This document shows, piece by piece, positions 45,655 through 54,409 of a stretch of 64,000 nucleotides of DNA. The stretch's first letter is position 1. Every line of letters starts with the position of its first letter. This stretch comes from an uncultured Opitutales bacterium (GTDB taxonomy: Bacteria > Verrucomicrobiota > Verrucomicrobiia > Opitutales > Seribacteraceae). The stretch covers positions 1 through 64,000 of the forward strand of contig CALSMY010000004.1 of NCBI GenBank assembly GCA_943787575.1, given 5' to 3'. The notes beneath the pieces are model-generated. The model searched no databases. It saw only the letters and a list, made by a program, of their open reading frames with translations, and was not told where the DNA came from. Both the position numbers and the translations under genes were made by a program.

Positions 45655-47250
45655 ATGAAGATTCTAGTAGCGGATCGCATCTCTCCACTCGGAGTAGAGT
45701 TTTTGCAAAAGCAAGATGGCTTTGAAGTTGTCGAGGCTTATGGCTTATCACCTGATGAGGTGGTTGAGCAAGCCCGCGAGGCTTATGCCATTATCGTTCG
45801 AAGTGATACCCGGGTAACCCGGGAAGTTATGGAAGCCGCTCCGATGCTCAAAGCAGTCGGTCGTGCAGGCGTAGGAGTCGACAATATTGATATCGATGCT
45901 GCTACCGAGCGGGGAGTAATCGTAATGAACACGCCAGGTGGGAATACCATTGCCACTGCAGAACTTACTTTTACCCATATGCTTTGCGGTACTCGGCCCG
46001 TTGTTCGTGGTGTCTCCGGCATGCGCGATGGAAAATGGGAACGTAAACAACTTAAGGGTGCGGAGTTAAGAAATAAGACCTTATCTGTTCTTGGCCTTGG
46101 GCGAATCGGTGCAGAAGTGGCTAAGCGTGCCCGGGCATTTGAGATGACGGTGATTGCTTATGACCCTTACTTGACCGAGGAACGGGCTAAGGAATTGGAA
46201 ATTGAAAAGGTCGACTTGGACGACGCCTTCGCTCGTGCAGATTACCTTACCGTACACATGCCAATGACGGCTCAGACCAAAGGAATTGTCGATGAGGCTG
46301 CTTTTGCCAAGATGAAGGACGGTGTTCGTGTATTTAATTGTGCCCGTGGAGGTATAATCAAGGAATCTGCTCTAGTTGAAGCCTTGAAAAGCGGAAAAGT
46401 TGCAGCTGCCGGACTAGATGTTTACGAGCAGGAACCCCTGCCGGAAGACCATGAATTTCGTAGCCTCGAAAATTTAAACCTTACTCCCCACTTGGGTGCT
46501 TCGACCGAGGAGGCCCAGGAAAGTGTAGGTGTAGAAATTGCTGAAGCTATTGCTGAGGTGTTACAGGGCGGCCGCATTCGTAATGCTATTAACATGCCCT
46601 CGCTCGACCCGAAGGATTTGCAAACCCTTAGTCCCTACTTGGAGCTTTGCATGCGCCTGGGTGCATTTGCCCGGCAAGCTGCTCAAGAAACTGTTCAGTC
46701 CTTACACATCACTTACTGGGGGGGGATGATTGATTTTGATACCATCCCCTTAACCCGTGCCGTTCAAAAAGGATGGCTCAAGGGAATTGCTGGGGATGAA
46801 GGCGTCAACGATGTCAATGCCCCATACAAAATAAAGGCGTTGGGCATAAAAGTGGAAACCACCAAGTCATCTTCCTCTGCGGATTACAATGAATTGATCG
46901 AGGTACGAACTATTGATTCCAATGGGAAGGAACAATCGGTTCGGGGTACGATTATTGGAAAGAATGCTGATCCGAGAATTGTCGAGGTGGACGGAGAGGC
47001 CATCGAGGCCCGCCCTGTGGATACCTTACTTGTGGTGAGAAACTTGGATAAGCCTGGGATTGTAGGTAAAGTTGGGTCGATACTTGGCCAGTTCGGAGTG
47101 AATATAGCCAACATGTCTCTCAGTCGATCAGAGGGTTCTGAGTCAGCACTAACTATTTTGGAATTAGACGAGGAGCCCGCACCTGAAGCTATAGAACAAT
47201 TGGTCGCCGATGCGGATATCCAGGAAGCCCGGGTATCTCGCCAGAAATAG
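45655..47250 (+). CDS. serA: D-3-phosphoglycerate dehydrogenase
   Basis: A 531-residue long-form SerA catalysing the first step of serine synthesis. KILVADRISPLGVEFLQKQ opens it. The NAD site is LSVLGLGRIGAEVAKRA. The catalytic Arg, Glu and His lie in CARGGIIKESALVEALKSGK, EQEPLPEDH and LTPHLGASTEEAQ. The C-terminus has the ASB domain and an ACT domain (LLVVRNLDKPGIVGKVGSIL, VNIANMSLSRSEGSESALTI) for feedback control. ATG 45655 matches the family start. plsY follows 35 nt later. Confidence 0.96.
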   Translation: MKILVADRISPLGVEFLQKQDGFEVVEAYGLSPDEVVEQAREAYAIIVRSDTRVTREVMEAAPMLKAVGRAGVGVDNIDIDAATERGVIVMNTPGGNTIATAELTFTHMLCGTRPVVRGVSGMRDGKWERKQLKGAELRNKTLSVLGLGRIGAEVAKRARAFEMTVIAYDPYLTEERAKELEIEKVDLDDAFARADYLTVHMPMTAQTKGIVDEAAFAKMKDGVRVFNCARGGIIKESALVEALKSGKVAAAGLDVYEQEPLPEDHEFRSLENLNLTPHLGASTEEAQESVGVEIAEAIAEVLQGGRIRNAINMPSLDPKDLQTLSPYLELCMRLGAFARQAAQETVQSLHITYWGGMIDFDTIPLTRAVQKGWLKGIAGDEGVNDVNAPYKIKALGIKVETTKSSSSADYNELIEVRTIDSNGKEQSVRGTIIGKNADPRIVEVDGEAIEARPVDTLLVVRNLDKPGIVGKVGSILGQFGVNIANMSLSRSEGSESALTILELDEEPAPEAIEQLVADADIQEARVSRQK

Positions 47251-47285
47251 GCTCTCAGGAAATTCTTTTTTAAGTACCTAAAAGT

Positions 47286-47936
47286 ATGCTAAGCGTAGAG
47301 ACAATATCCGTTCTAATCATCGGTTATTTGATCGGATCGGTTCCATGGGCGGTGATTGTGGCCAAGCGCTCGGGTGTTGATATTTTTTCTGTTGGTAGTG
47401 GGAATCCTGGGGCTACCAATGTTTTGCGGACTCTTGGTAAACCTTCGGGTTATTTAGTTTTCTTCCTCGATTTCCTTAAGGGCGTATTGGCAGTTTGTTG
47501 GTTTCAAATACCTTTATTTTCTTTTTCGGGTGACTCTTCATTGGCTTTGTGGGGTTTGCCCGCAGCGGTGCTCGGTCATACCTATCCGTTGTTTACTAAG
47601 TTCCGTGGAGGTAAGGGAGTTGCCACTGCGATGGGCGGATTATTGGCCTTAATGCCTGCTTGTTTACTAATTGGATTATTTGTATGGGGTCTTACCTTTT
47701 ATCTCACTCGATATGTGGCTGTTGCTTCTATTGCCTTTGGTTTAAGTTTACCGGTATGTGCAATTATAGGCATATCTGCTGATGAGTCTGCAGGCGCGGG
47801 CAAAACTTTTTTGGCCTTTATCGTGATGGGATGGATTGTCTGGAGGCACCGGGCCAATCTCGTTCGTTTGCGCCAAGGAACTGAAAATCGATTTGAGCGT
47901 AAAGATAAAACCAAACGACAACCATTTGGCAGATGA
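47286..47936 (+). CDS. plsY: glycerol-3-phosphate acyltransferase
   Basis: A 216-residue multi-pass membrane acyltransferase that uses acyl-phosphate to acylate glycerol-3-phosphate. Landmarks: LIGYLIGSVPWAVIVAKRSG, VGSGNPGATNVLRTLGKPSG, LGHTYPLFTKFRGGKGVATA and the C-terminal WRHRANLVRLRQGTENRF, all conserved active-site loops. Length is typical. Its stop overlaps the hom start by 4 nt (ATGA). Confidence 0.95.
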   Translation: MLSVETISVLIIGYLIGSVPWAVIVAKRSGVDIFSVGSGNPGATNVLRTLGKPSGYLVFFLDFLKGVLAVCWFQIPLFSFSGDSSLALWGLPAAVLGHTYPLFTKFRGGKGVATAMGGLLALMPACLLIGLFVWGLTFYLTRYVAVASIAFGLSLPVCAIIGISADESAGAGKTFLAFIVMGWIVWRHRANLVRLRQGTENRFERKDKTKRQPFGR

Positions 47937-49267
47937 ATATTCAAACACAGGATACCCCAAAAGTATTAAAAGTGGGCATATTGGGTTTTGGCACTGTTGG
48001 CCAGGGGACATGGAAACATTTATTGGAAAACGGTAAATTCTGGCCCAAAATATTGGGTTCACAATTGGTTCCCACACGGGCATCTGTACGCTCACTTGAA
48101 AAAGAACGCAGCGTAGAAATACCGTCCGACTGTTTGACCACTGATTCCGCTTCAATCGTAAATGATCCAGAAATCGATTTAATTTGTGAACTCATTGGTG
48201 GGGTTGAGGAAGCCAAGGAATTGACCATACAGGCATTTGCTCAAGGTAAATCTGTGATTACGGCAAATAAGGCTTTAATTTGCGAACACGGTGAGGAGCT
48301 TTTTCGCTTAGCTGAACAAGCTGGTGTAGGCTATGGCTTTGAGGCAAGTGTTGCAGGAGGTATTCCCATTATCAAAGTACTGCGTGAAAGTTTAGTCGCC
48401 AATGACTTTCCCCTTATCTATGGAATTCTGAACGGAACTTCTAATTACATTCTTACCCGGATGGAGAAAGAAGGCGCAAGCTTTGAAGAAGTCCTGGGAG
48501 ATGCCCGTGAACTCGGCTATGTGGAGGCTGACGAAGCTCTTGACCTGGATGGAGTGGACGCTGCCCACAAGGCGGTTATTCTTGCATACTTGGCTCATGG
48601 AATATGGGTCGATTTAAATGAGGTAACGGTTGAGGGAGTCCGGCGGATATCTAATGAAGACTTAGCAGCTGCTGAAAACCTCGGCTGTCGTATAAAATTG
48701 ATCGGAGTAATCCGAAGGAATTTTGAGAATAATCATGTATCGGTAGCAGTTCACCCGGCATTAATTCCTGTTGAAGAGACCATTGCTCGTACGGATGGAG
48801 TGCACAACGGAATATGTCTGAATGGATCGGTGGTGGGCACAGTTGTCCTGACAGGCCGTGGGGCAGGGCAGGACCCTACTGCAAGCTCAGTAATTTCTGA
48901 TTTGGTCGATGTGGTCAAAGGTATGCAAGGCCTTTCATCGATGCCCAAATTATTACATGTGTCCCCTGAAGAGTGTTCCCTGGCATCACCTCAGGAAATT
49001 GCGGGCAGATTTTATTTACGACTCTCGGTGGATGATCGTCCTGGGCAGTTGGCCAAAGTCGCAGAATGCCTTGCCGAGCGTGGTATCAGTTTAGCCACGG
49101 TCTCTCAAACCCCCCACGAGAATAATCAGCCAGCAAGCTTGATATTAACGACTCATCAAACCAACGAGCATTCCATTGCTCAAGCGTTGGATCAATTGGA
49201 GCAATTACCCGGGGTTATGGATAAGCCCGTACTCTTTCGAATGTTTGATCCTAAGGGAATTTTTTAA
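47933..49267 (+). CDS. hom: homoserine dehydrogenase
   Basis: A 444-residue enzyme reducing aspartate semialdehyde to homoserine. VGILGFGTVGQGTWKHLLEN is the nucleotide loop. VITANKALICEHGEELF and YGFEASVAGGIPIIKVLRES follow. GILNGTSNYILTRMEKEG and ELGYVEADEALDLDGVDAAH form the catalytic core. A C-terminal ACT domain is present (LRLSVDDRPGQLAKVAECLA), consistent with threonine feedback. It overlaps plsY by 4 nt and is followed 1 nt later by lysC, so hom-lysC-thrC form a coupled threonine unit. Confidence 0.96.
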   Translation: MNIQTQDTPKVLKVGILGFGTVGQGTWKHLLENGKFWPKILGSQLVPTRASVRSLEKERSVEIPSDCLTTDSASIVNDPEIDLICELIGGVEEAKELTIQAFAQGKSVITANKALICEHGEELFRLAEQAGVGYGFEASVAGGIPIIKVLRESLVANDFPLIYGILNGTSNYILTRMEKEGASFEEVLGDARELGYVEADEALDLDGVDAAHKAVILAYLAHGIWVDLNEVTVEGVRRISNEDLAAAENLGCRIKLIGVIRRNFENNHVSVAVHPALIPVEETIARTDGVHNGICLNGSVVGTVVLTGRGAGQDPTASSVISDLVDVVKGMQGLSSMPKLLHVSPEECSLASPQEIAGRFYLRLSVDDRPGQLAKVAECLAERGISLATVSQTPHENNQPASLILTTHQTNEHSIAQALDQLEQLPGVMDKPVLFRMFDPKGIF

Positions 49268-49268
49268 G

Positions 49269-50483
49269 ATGAATGTGGTGGTACAGAAATACGGAGGTAC
49301 TTCCGTGGCGGATGTTGACCGCATTAAAAAAGTAGCTCGTCGAGTTAAGTCAGCGGTTGATTCTGGCTATGGGGTACTGGTGGTCGTTTCGGCACGGGCC
49401 GGAGTCACAAATCAACTGATCGAAAGAGCCAAGGCTATTCAGAAAAATCCATCCGAGCGTGAACTTGATATGCTTATGACCTGCGGAGAGCAGGAGACGA
49501 TCGCTCTACTTTGTATGGCTTTACATACAATCAAGGTCTCTGCAATTTCGAGAACCGGCTGGCAAGCGGGAATCCTGACCGAAGGTCTACACGCCAAATC
49601 GCGCATACGTGAAGTGACTGGCGGGGATTTGCGCAAGCAATTGCGTGCTGGAAATGTGGTGGTTGTTGCCGGCTTTCAGGGTGTGAATGAAAAAGGGGAT
49701 GTTACTACTTTTGGTCGGGGAGGATCAGATCTTAGTGCGATTGCTCTGGCGGGTACTTTAAAAGCAAAGGGTTGTCAGATTTTTACAGATGTTGAGGGCG
49801 TATACACTGCAGATCCGCGCATCGTTCCTGATGCACGCAAAATTCCCGAAATTAGTTACGAAGAAATGCTCGAACTTGCAAGCAGTGGATCAAAAGTGAT
49901 GCAGACACGAGCCGTGGAATTTGCCCAGAAACACAATATTCCATTTGAGGTTCGATCAAGTTTCTCAAAAAAATCCGGAACCATGGTAAAAAAGAAAGTA
50001 AAATCGTTAGAGGATATGCTCGTAAGCGGCGTAGCCACAGATAAAAATCAAGTGCGTATTAGCGTGACCGAACTGCCTGACCGCCCAGGTGCTGCCGCCG
50101 CCGTATTTAAGGTAATGGCTGAAGCAGGAGTGGTCGTGGATATGATCATTCAAAATGTTGGTCGCCAAGGACTGGCCAACCTTTCTTTTACTGTTCCTTC
50201 AGAAGATGCATTCCGGGCAGAAAAAGCACTTAAGGAACATTTTGCTGATGGCAACGGGGGGAAGCTCGGACGGAGTACCAATATTGTAAAGGTATCAGTG
50301 GTCGGCGTAGGTATGCGTTCTCACTCTGGAGTTGCAGCCACCTTTTTTGATGCTCTTGCTAATTCAGGAATTAATATGTTGATGATCAGTACTTCTGAAA
50401 TCAAAATTTCAGTTGCAGTTGAACCGAAAAGCGGGGATGAAGCAACTCGAGTGGCTCATCAAGCCTTCGGGTTGGGCAAATAA
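49269..50483 (+). CDS. lysC: aspartate kinase
   Basis: A 404-residue aspartokinase, first step of lysine, threonine and methionine synthesis. VVVQKYGGTSVADVDRIKKV is the N-terminal signature. GEQETIALLCMAL, GFQGVNEKGDVTTFGRGGSD and FTDVEGVYTADPRIVPDARK form the kinase core. Two ACT domains follow (VRISVTELPDRPGAAAAVFK; VSVVGVGMRSHSGVAATFFD). ATG 49269 gives the canonical start. Upstream in-frame starts lie inside hom. thrC begins 17 nt later. Confidence 0.96.
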   Translation: MNVVVQKYGGTSVADVDRIKKVARRVKSAVDSGYGVLVVVSARAGVTNQLIERAKAIQKNPSERELDMLMTCGEQETIALLCMALHTIKVSAISRTGWQAGILTEGLHAKSRIREVTGGDLRKQLRAGNVVVVAGFQGVNEKGDVTTFGRGGSDLSAIALAGTLKAKGCQIFTDVEGVYTADPRIVPDARKIPEISYEEMLELASSGSKVMQTRAVEFAQKHNIPFEVRSSFSKKSGTMVKKKVKSLEDMLVSGVATDKNQVRISVTELPDRPGAAAAVFKVMAEAGVVVDMIIQNVGRQGLANLSFTVPSEDAFRAEKALKEHFADGNGGKLGRSTNIVKVSVVGVGMRSHSGVAATFFDALANSGINMLMISTSEIKISVAVEPKSGDEATRVAHQAFGLGK

Positions 50484-50500
50484 TCCAGTTTAGATCGAGC

Positions 50501-51857
50501 ATGCGCTACCTCAGCACACGTGGAGGAGTCGAGCCGGTTAGCTTTAGTGAGGCGGTTGCCCAAGGGCTCGCTCCCGATGGAGGGTTATACTTGCCCGAAA
50601 ATTTTCCGGACTTAGGAAGTGAATTGAATGATTGGGCAAGCTTGTCATATCCCAGATTTATGTCATGCTTTCTTCAGGAAATTTGCCACCGACCTAGATG
50701 ATGAAGATTTGCGAAAAGCAATCCATTCGGCCTACAAAAACTTTTCAGACCCAGGTATCGCTCCGCTTGTTCGCTTAAATGAAAGTTGGCAGGTCTTGGA
50801 ACTGTTTCATGGTCCAACCCTTGCATTCAAGGACTTTGCTCTGCAACTCCTCGGCAACCTTTACGAGTTACAGATTAAAAGGACAGGAAAAAAACTTTGT
50901 GTGCTTGGTGCGACTTCTGGAGATACTGGTGCGGCTGCCATATCTGGTTTGTTAGGGAAATCTGGGGTAAAGGTTTTTATCCTGTATCCTGATGGAAAGG
51001 TTTCACCCTTACAAGAGCGTCAAATGACCTGTACTGGAGCTGAAAATGTATTTCCTTTGGCAATCGAAGGAACCTTTGATGATGCCCAACGAACAGTGAA
51101 AGAACTTTTTGGTGATCTTGCTTTTCGTGAATCGATTGGTTTATCGGCCGTAAATTCAATCAATTTAGCCCGGATACTTGCTCAGTCGGTATATTATTTG
51201 TACGCCTGGCTGCGATTGGACCCTGCTATCCGAAACCAGACTACTTTTGTCGTACCAACGGGAAACTTTGGTAATGTATTTGCCGGCTGGTTACTCACGC
51301 AAATGAATGTGCCCATAGGTGGATTTCGTGTGGCAACTAATCAGAACGATGTCCTGCACCGCTTGTTTGATTCAGGGGAGTATGAATTGGGCTCAGTTTC
51401 CCCAAGTCTGGCTCCTTCTATGGATATTCAGGTGGCATCGAATTTTGAACGCCTGCTCTTTTATTTTTTAGAAGGTAATTCACAGCGGGTACGCGAGGTG
51501 ATGAATTGTTTTCGCTCCGAGGGCAGATATGCTTTCGAAAACTTTTCCATTCCCGGATTTTCCAGTTCCTGTACAACGGATGAGGAGATTCCCAAAATTA
51601 TTAACAATGTTTGGAATGAGTACAAGTACTTGGTTGATCCGCACACAGCATGTGCCTTTAAAGATCTGCCGAAGGATCAGCATTCGGTGATTTTAGCCAC
51701 GGCACATCCGGCAAAGTTCCCACAGGTTTTTGAGGATGCTGGCCTAGGAACCCCCACCTCTCCAGTTCTTGAAGCATTGTTGGATCAACAACCAGTCAAG
51801 CATCGGGTGGATGTTAATCCTTCAAGTGTACGCTCGTTTATCGAGAATAAATTTTAA
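50501..51857 (+). CDS. thrC: threonine synthase (one apparent frameshift near 50658)
   Basis: A PLP enzyme converting O-phosphohomoserine to threonine. The N-terminus reads YLSTRGGVEPVSFSEAVAQG and APDGGLYLPENFPDL, then the frame is lost at about 50658, where an extra A follows CCC. The next frame resumes PDLCHAFFRKFATDLDDEDL. The PLP lysine region is GPTLAFKDFALQLLGN, and ATSGDTGAAAISGL and PTGNFGNVFAGW bind the cofactor phosphate. The reconstructed length is about 452 residues, normal. Conservation on both sides of the break points to a sequence error. It is the third gene of the hom-lysC-thrC unit. Confidence 0.9.
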
Positions 51858-51887
51858 GAAAAGGGTATTACAAAATTCCCCAGTCCT

Positions 51888-52727
51888 TTGGTCGGATATG
51901 AGAACTCAGTGAGGAAGGACATCGTATTTTTAAGAGGGGGGGGCTTGGGTGATTTTATCCTTACTCTTCCCTTGTTGAAAGCAGCTTACCAACAAGGTTT
52001 CTCGGTGAGTTTGTACGCTAATGAAAATTACCTTTCTCTATTAAATAAGGAATGGAATTGGCTGCTGAAAAAAGACCTCGATGAATTGTGCGGTAAAGCT
52101 CCATCCATTTTAAAAGGGTCTCAAGTGGTTAGTTTTTGGGATGACTCGGATTGGAAAAACGAAATGATAAATGCAGGTGCGTCCTTTACCACATCTCTCA
52201 ACCCAAGACCGGGAGATGGGCAATTATTCATCCTGCAAGCTCTCGAAGAAATCGGTTGGTCAATTCCTGGAAGAGTTTTGAGAGAGCCCATTTTGGGCAA
52301 TCATTGGAAAGGTGGAGATCAGGTCCTTTGGATTCATCCTGGAAGTGGGGGGATTGATAAGAATCTTCCAATTTCCTATTTCTTATCCCGAGCTAATCAA
52401 TGGTTGTTATCTCGTGAAGACAGACAAGTGGTCATTTCTTTTGGAGAAGCAGATGAAAAATTATTTAGTAAATTTCAAATGAACAACTTAGTTCACAATT
52501 CAAAAGTTCAGTTATTTCGTCCTTCTTCGATTCTTGATTTCCGGGACCGAATGGCCTCGCTTGCAGATAAATTCATCGGCAACGACTCTGGGCCTGGGCA
52601 TTTGGCTGCAAACTTGGGAATTCCTGTTGAGATCGGATTTCGTTCAACTCCCTCTTCAGTATGGAGTCCTTTGGGCCCGCGAGTAGAAGTCTACGACTGG
52701 GATTCTGTTTCGAGTAAAATTTTGTAA
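51888..52727 (+). CDS. family 9 glycosyltransferase-like protein (heptosyltransferase type)
   Basis: A 279-residue GT-B fold protein. DIVFLRGGGLGDFILTLPLL is the N-terminal G-loop, VLWIHPGSGGIDKNLP the start of the sugar-nucleotide domain, and ADKFIGNDSGPGHLAANLGI the GNDSG-HLAA motif of family 9. These enzymes add heptose or related sugars to lipopolysaccharide core. It is shorter than the usual 330-350 residues. The start is uncertain: TTG 51888 or GTG 51909, with no ATG at a suitable place. Its last 37 nt overlap the convergent cimA. Confidence 0.78.
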   Translation: MVGYENSVRKDIVFLRGGGLGDFILTLPLLKAAYQQGFSVSLYANENYLSLLNKEWNWLLKKDLDELCGKAPSILKGSQVVSFWDDSDWKNEMINAGASFTTSLNPRPGDGQLFILQALEEIGWSIPGRVLREPILGNHWKGGDQVLWIHPGSGGIDKNLPISYFLSRANQWLLSREDRQVVISFGEADEKLFSKFQMNNLVHNSKVQLFRPSSILDFRDRMASLADKFIGNDSGPGHLAANLGIPVEIGFRSTPSSVWSPLGPRVEVYDWDSVSSKIL

Positions 52728-54277
52728 TTTACCGAGTCAACCAAAGCTTCCCAGCTTGCAGTAATCACATTATCACTGACCCCAACTGTGCCCCAAGTTA
52801 AATGGCCGTCAGTAGATTCGATATGCACCCGAGTGATCGCATTCGTGCCCTGGTTGCTTTCAAGAATACGTACCTTGAAATCGACTAGGCTGATTTGTGA
52901 GATATAGGGAAAATCTTTCTCCAAGGCTTTACGCAGGGCTTGATCGAGGGCTGATACTGGACCGTTGCCCTCTGCCACTACATGTCGGGTTTCTTCTTTC
53001 ACGCGCAATTTGACCGTAGCTTCGGAGGTGGTTGCATCTTCCTGGCTTAATCCTTCGACTCCGACATGAAATCTTAAAACCTCAAAGACTGGATTTTCGC
53101 CACGAAGAAAACGCCTGAGTAAAAGATCAAAAGATGCATCTGCGGATTCAAATTCGTACCCCTTGAACTCCAAACTTTTTAATTCTTCTAAAAAGGACTT
53201 CATCTCAGGAGACCTTCCATCGACATCCATGCCCATCTCTTTTGCTTTAAGCATAATACTGCTCCTGCCGGACATATCAGATACAAGAACTCTTGTTCGG
53301 TTGCCAACGGTTGCCGGGTCGATGTGCTCGTAACTGCGAGTTGATTTGGAAGCGGCATCTGCATGCACACCTCCTTTGTGAGCGAAAGATGCAGCACCCA
53401 CATAGGGGGCTCGAATGTCAGGCCGCAAGTTGGTGGAGTCGTCAATAAAGAGAGAAAGATCGCGTAGCTTGGAAAGATTCTTCGAGCAATTGGTCGATCT
53501 ATCCATTTTGAGTTCTAAATTGGGAATAATGGTAGTAAGATTGGCATTTCCATTACGCTCGCCATAGCCGTTCATTGTTCCTTGGACCATGATGGCACCA
53601 GCTTCCACCCCTGCCAGACTTACCGCAACTCCGACCCCCGCATCGTTGTGACAATGCACGCCAATTTTTGACTTTGGAAAGTGTTCAACTACAACTCGTG
53701 TGCTTTCTTCAAAAGGGGTGACCAACTTTCCACCATTAGTTTCGCACAAAGTAAGAAAGTCAGCACCTCCACGATCAGCGGCTTCCAAGGTGGATAGGGC
53801 ATAATCTTTGTTATCGTGAAAACCGTCGAAAAAATGTTCAGCGTCATAGATGACCTCTTTACCCTGTTCTTTTAAGTATCGAACAGTATCTTCGATCATT
53901 TGAAGGTTTTCTTCCGGAGTTGTGCGCAAAACATCAGTTACATGTAAAAGCCACGATTTTCCAAATATGGTAACCACAGGGGTGTTAGCATCCAAAAGTA
54001 GTTTAACTTGGGCATCTTGATCTACTTCGGTTTTTGCTCTGCGTGTCGATCCAAAAGCGGCGATTCGTGCATGCTGAAGATCAAGGCTTCCCACCTGTTC
54101 AAAAAATGCCATATCACGGGGATTACTTCCTGGCCAACCACCCTCGATGTAATCGACTCCAAATTGATCAAGCTTTTCAGCAACCCGAAGTTTGGAGGCA
54201 ACAGTGAATGATACACCCTCAGCTTGTGAACCATCTCGCAAGGTAGTATCGTAAATTAAAACGTTTTGTTTGCTCAT
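52691..54277 (-). CDS. cimA: (R)-citramalate synthase
   Basis: A 528-residue DRE-TIM metallolyase condensing pyruvate and acetyl-CoA to citramalate, a threonine-independent route to isoleucine. NVLIYDTTLRDGSQAEGVSF is the signature. YIEGGWPGSNPRDMAFF and LCETNGGKLVTPFEE follow. The metal histidines lie in IGVHCHNDAGVGVAVS, and VQGTMNGYGERNGNANL is typical of the LeuA/CimA group. The C-terminal regulatory domain includes RFHVGVEGLSQEDATTSEAT. The EGGWPGSNP and GSTRRAK blocks favour CimA over LeuA. Adjacent thrC gives this cell a possible second isoleucine route. It overlaps the convergent glycosyltransferase by 37 nt. Confidence 0.9.
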   Translation of the reverse strand: MSKQNVLIYDTTLRDGSQAEGVSFTVASKLRVAEKLDQFGVDYIEGGWPGSNPRDMAFFEQVGSLDLQHARIAAFGSTRRAKTEVDQDAQVKLLLDANTPVVTIFGKSWLLHVTDVLRTTPEENLQMIEDTVRYLKEQGKEVIYDAEHFFDGFHDNKDYALSTLEAADRGGADFLTLCETNGGKLVTPFEESTRVVVEHFPKSKIGVHCHNDAGVGVAVSLAGVEAGAIMVQGTMNGYGERNGNANLTTIIPNLELKMDRSTNCSKNLSKLRDLSLFIDDSTNLRPDIRAPYVGAASFAHKGGVHADAASKSTRSYEHIDPATVGNRTRVLVSDMSGRSSIMLKAKEMGMDVDGRSPEMKSFLEELKSLEFKGYEFESADASFDLLLRRFLRGENPVFEVLRFHVGVEGLSQEDATTSEATVKLRVKEETRHVVAEGNGPVSALDQALRKALEKDFPYISQISLVDFKVRILESNQGTNAITRVHIESTDGHLTWGTVGVSDNVITASWEALVDSVNYKILLETESQS

Positions 54278-54409
54278 GGGGTGATAAAAAAATCGGGAAA
54301 AGAGAACGGATCAATTAATGCACAAAAAAGGAACATCTTTATTGCTTAAGAGACATATAATGCTCACCTCTCCTAGGTTGGCAACGGCAAACAAATATGT
54401 GTATTCTTT

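Noticed and set aside
51888-52727. Glycosyltransferase as part of a larger LPS gene cluster
   Set aside because: No other LPS or polysaccharide biosynthesis genes are adjacent.
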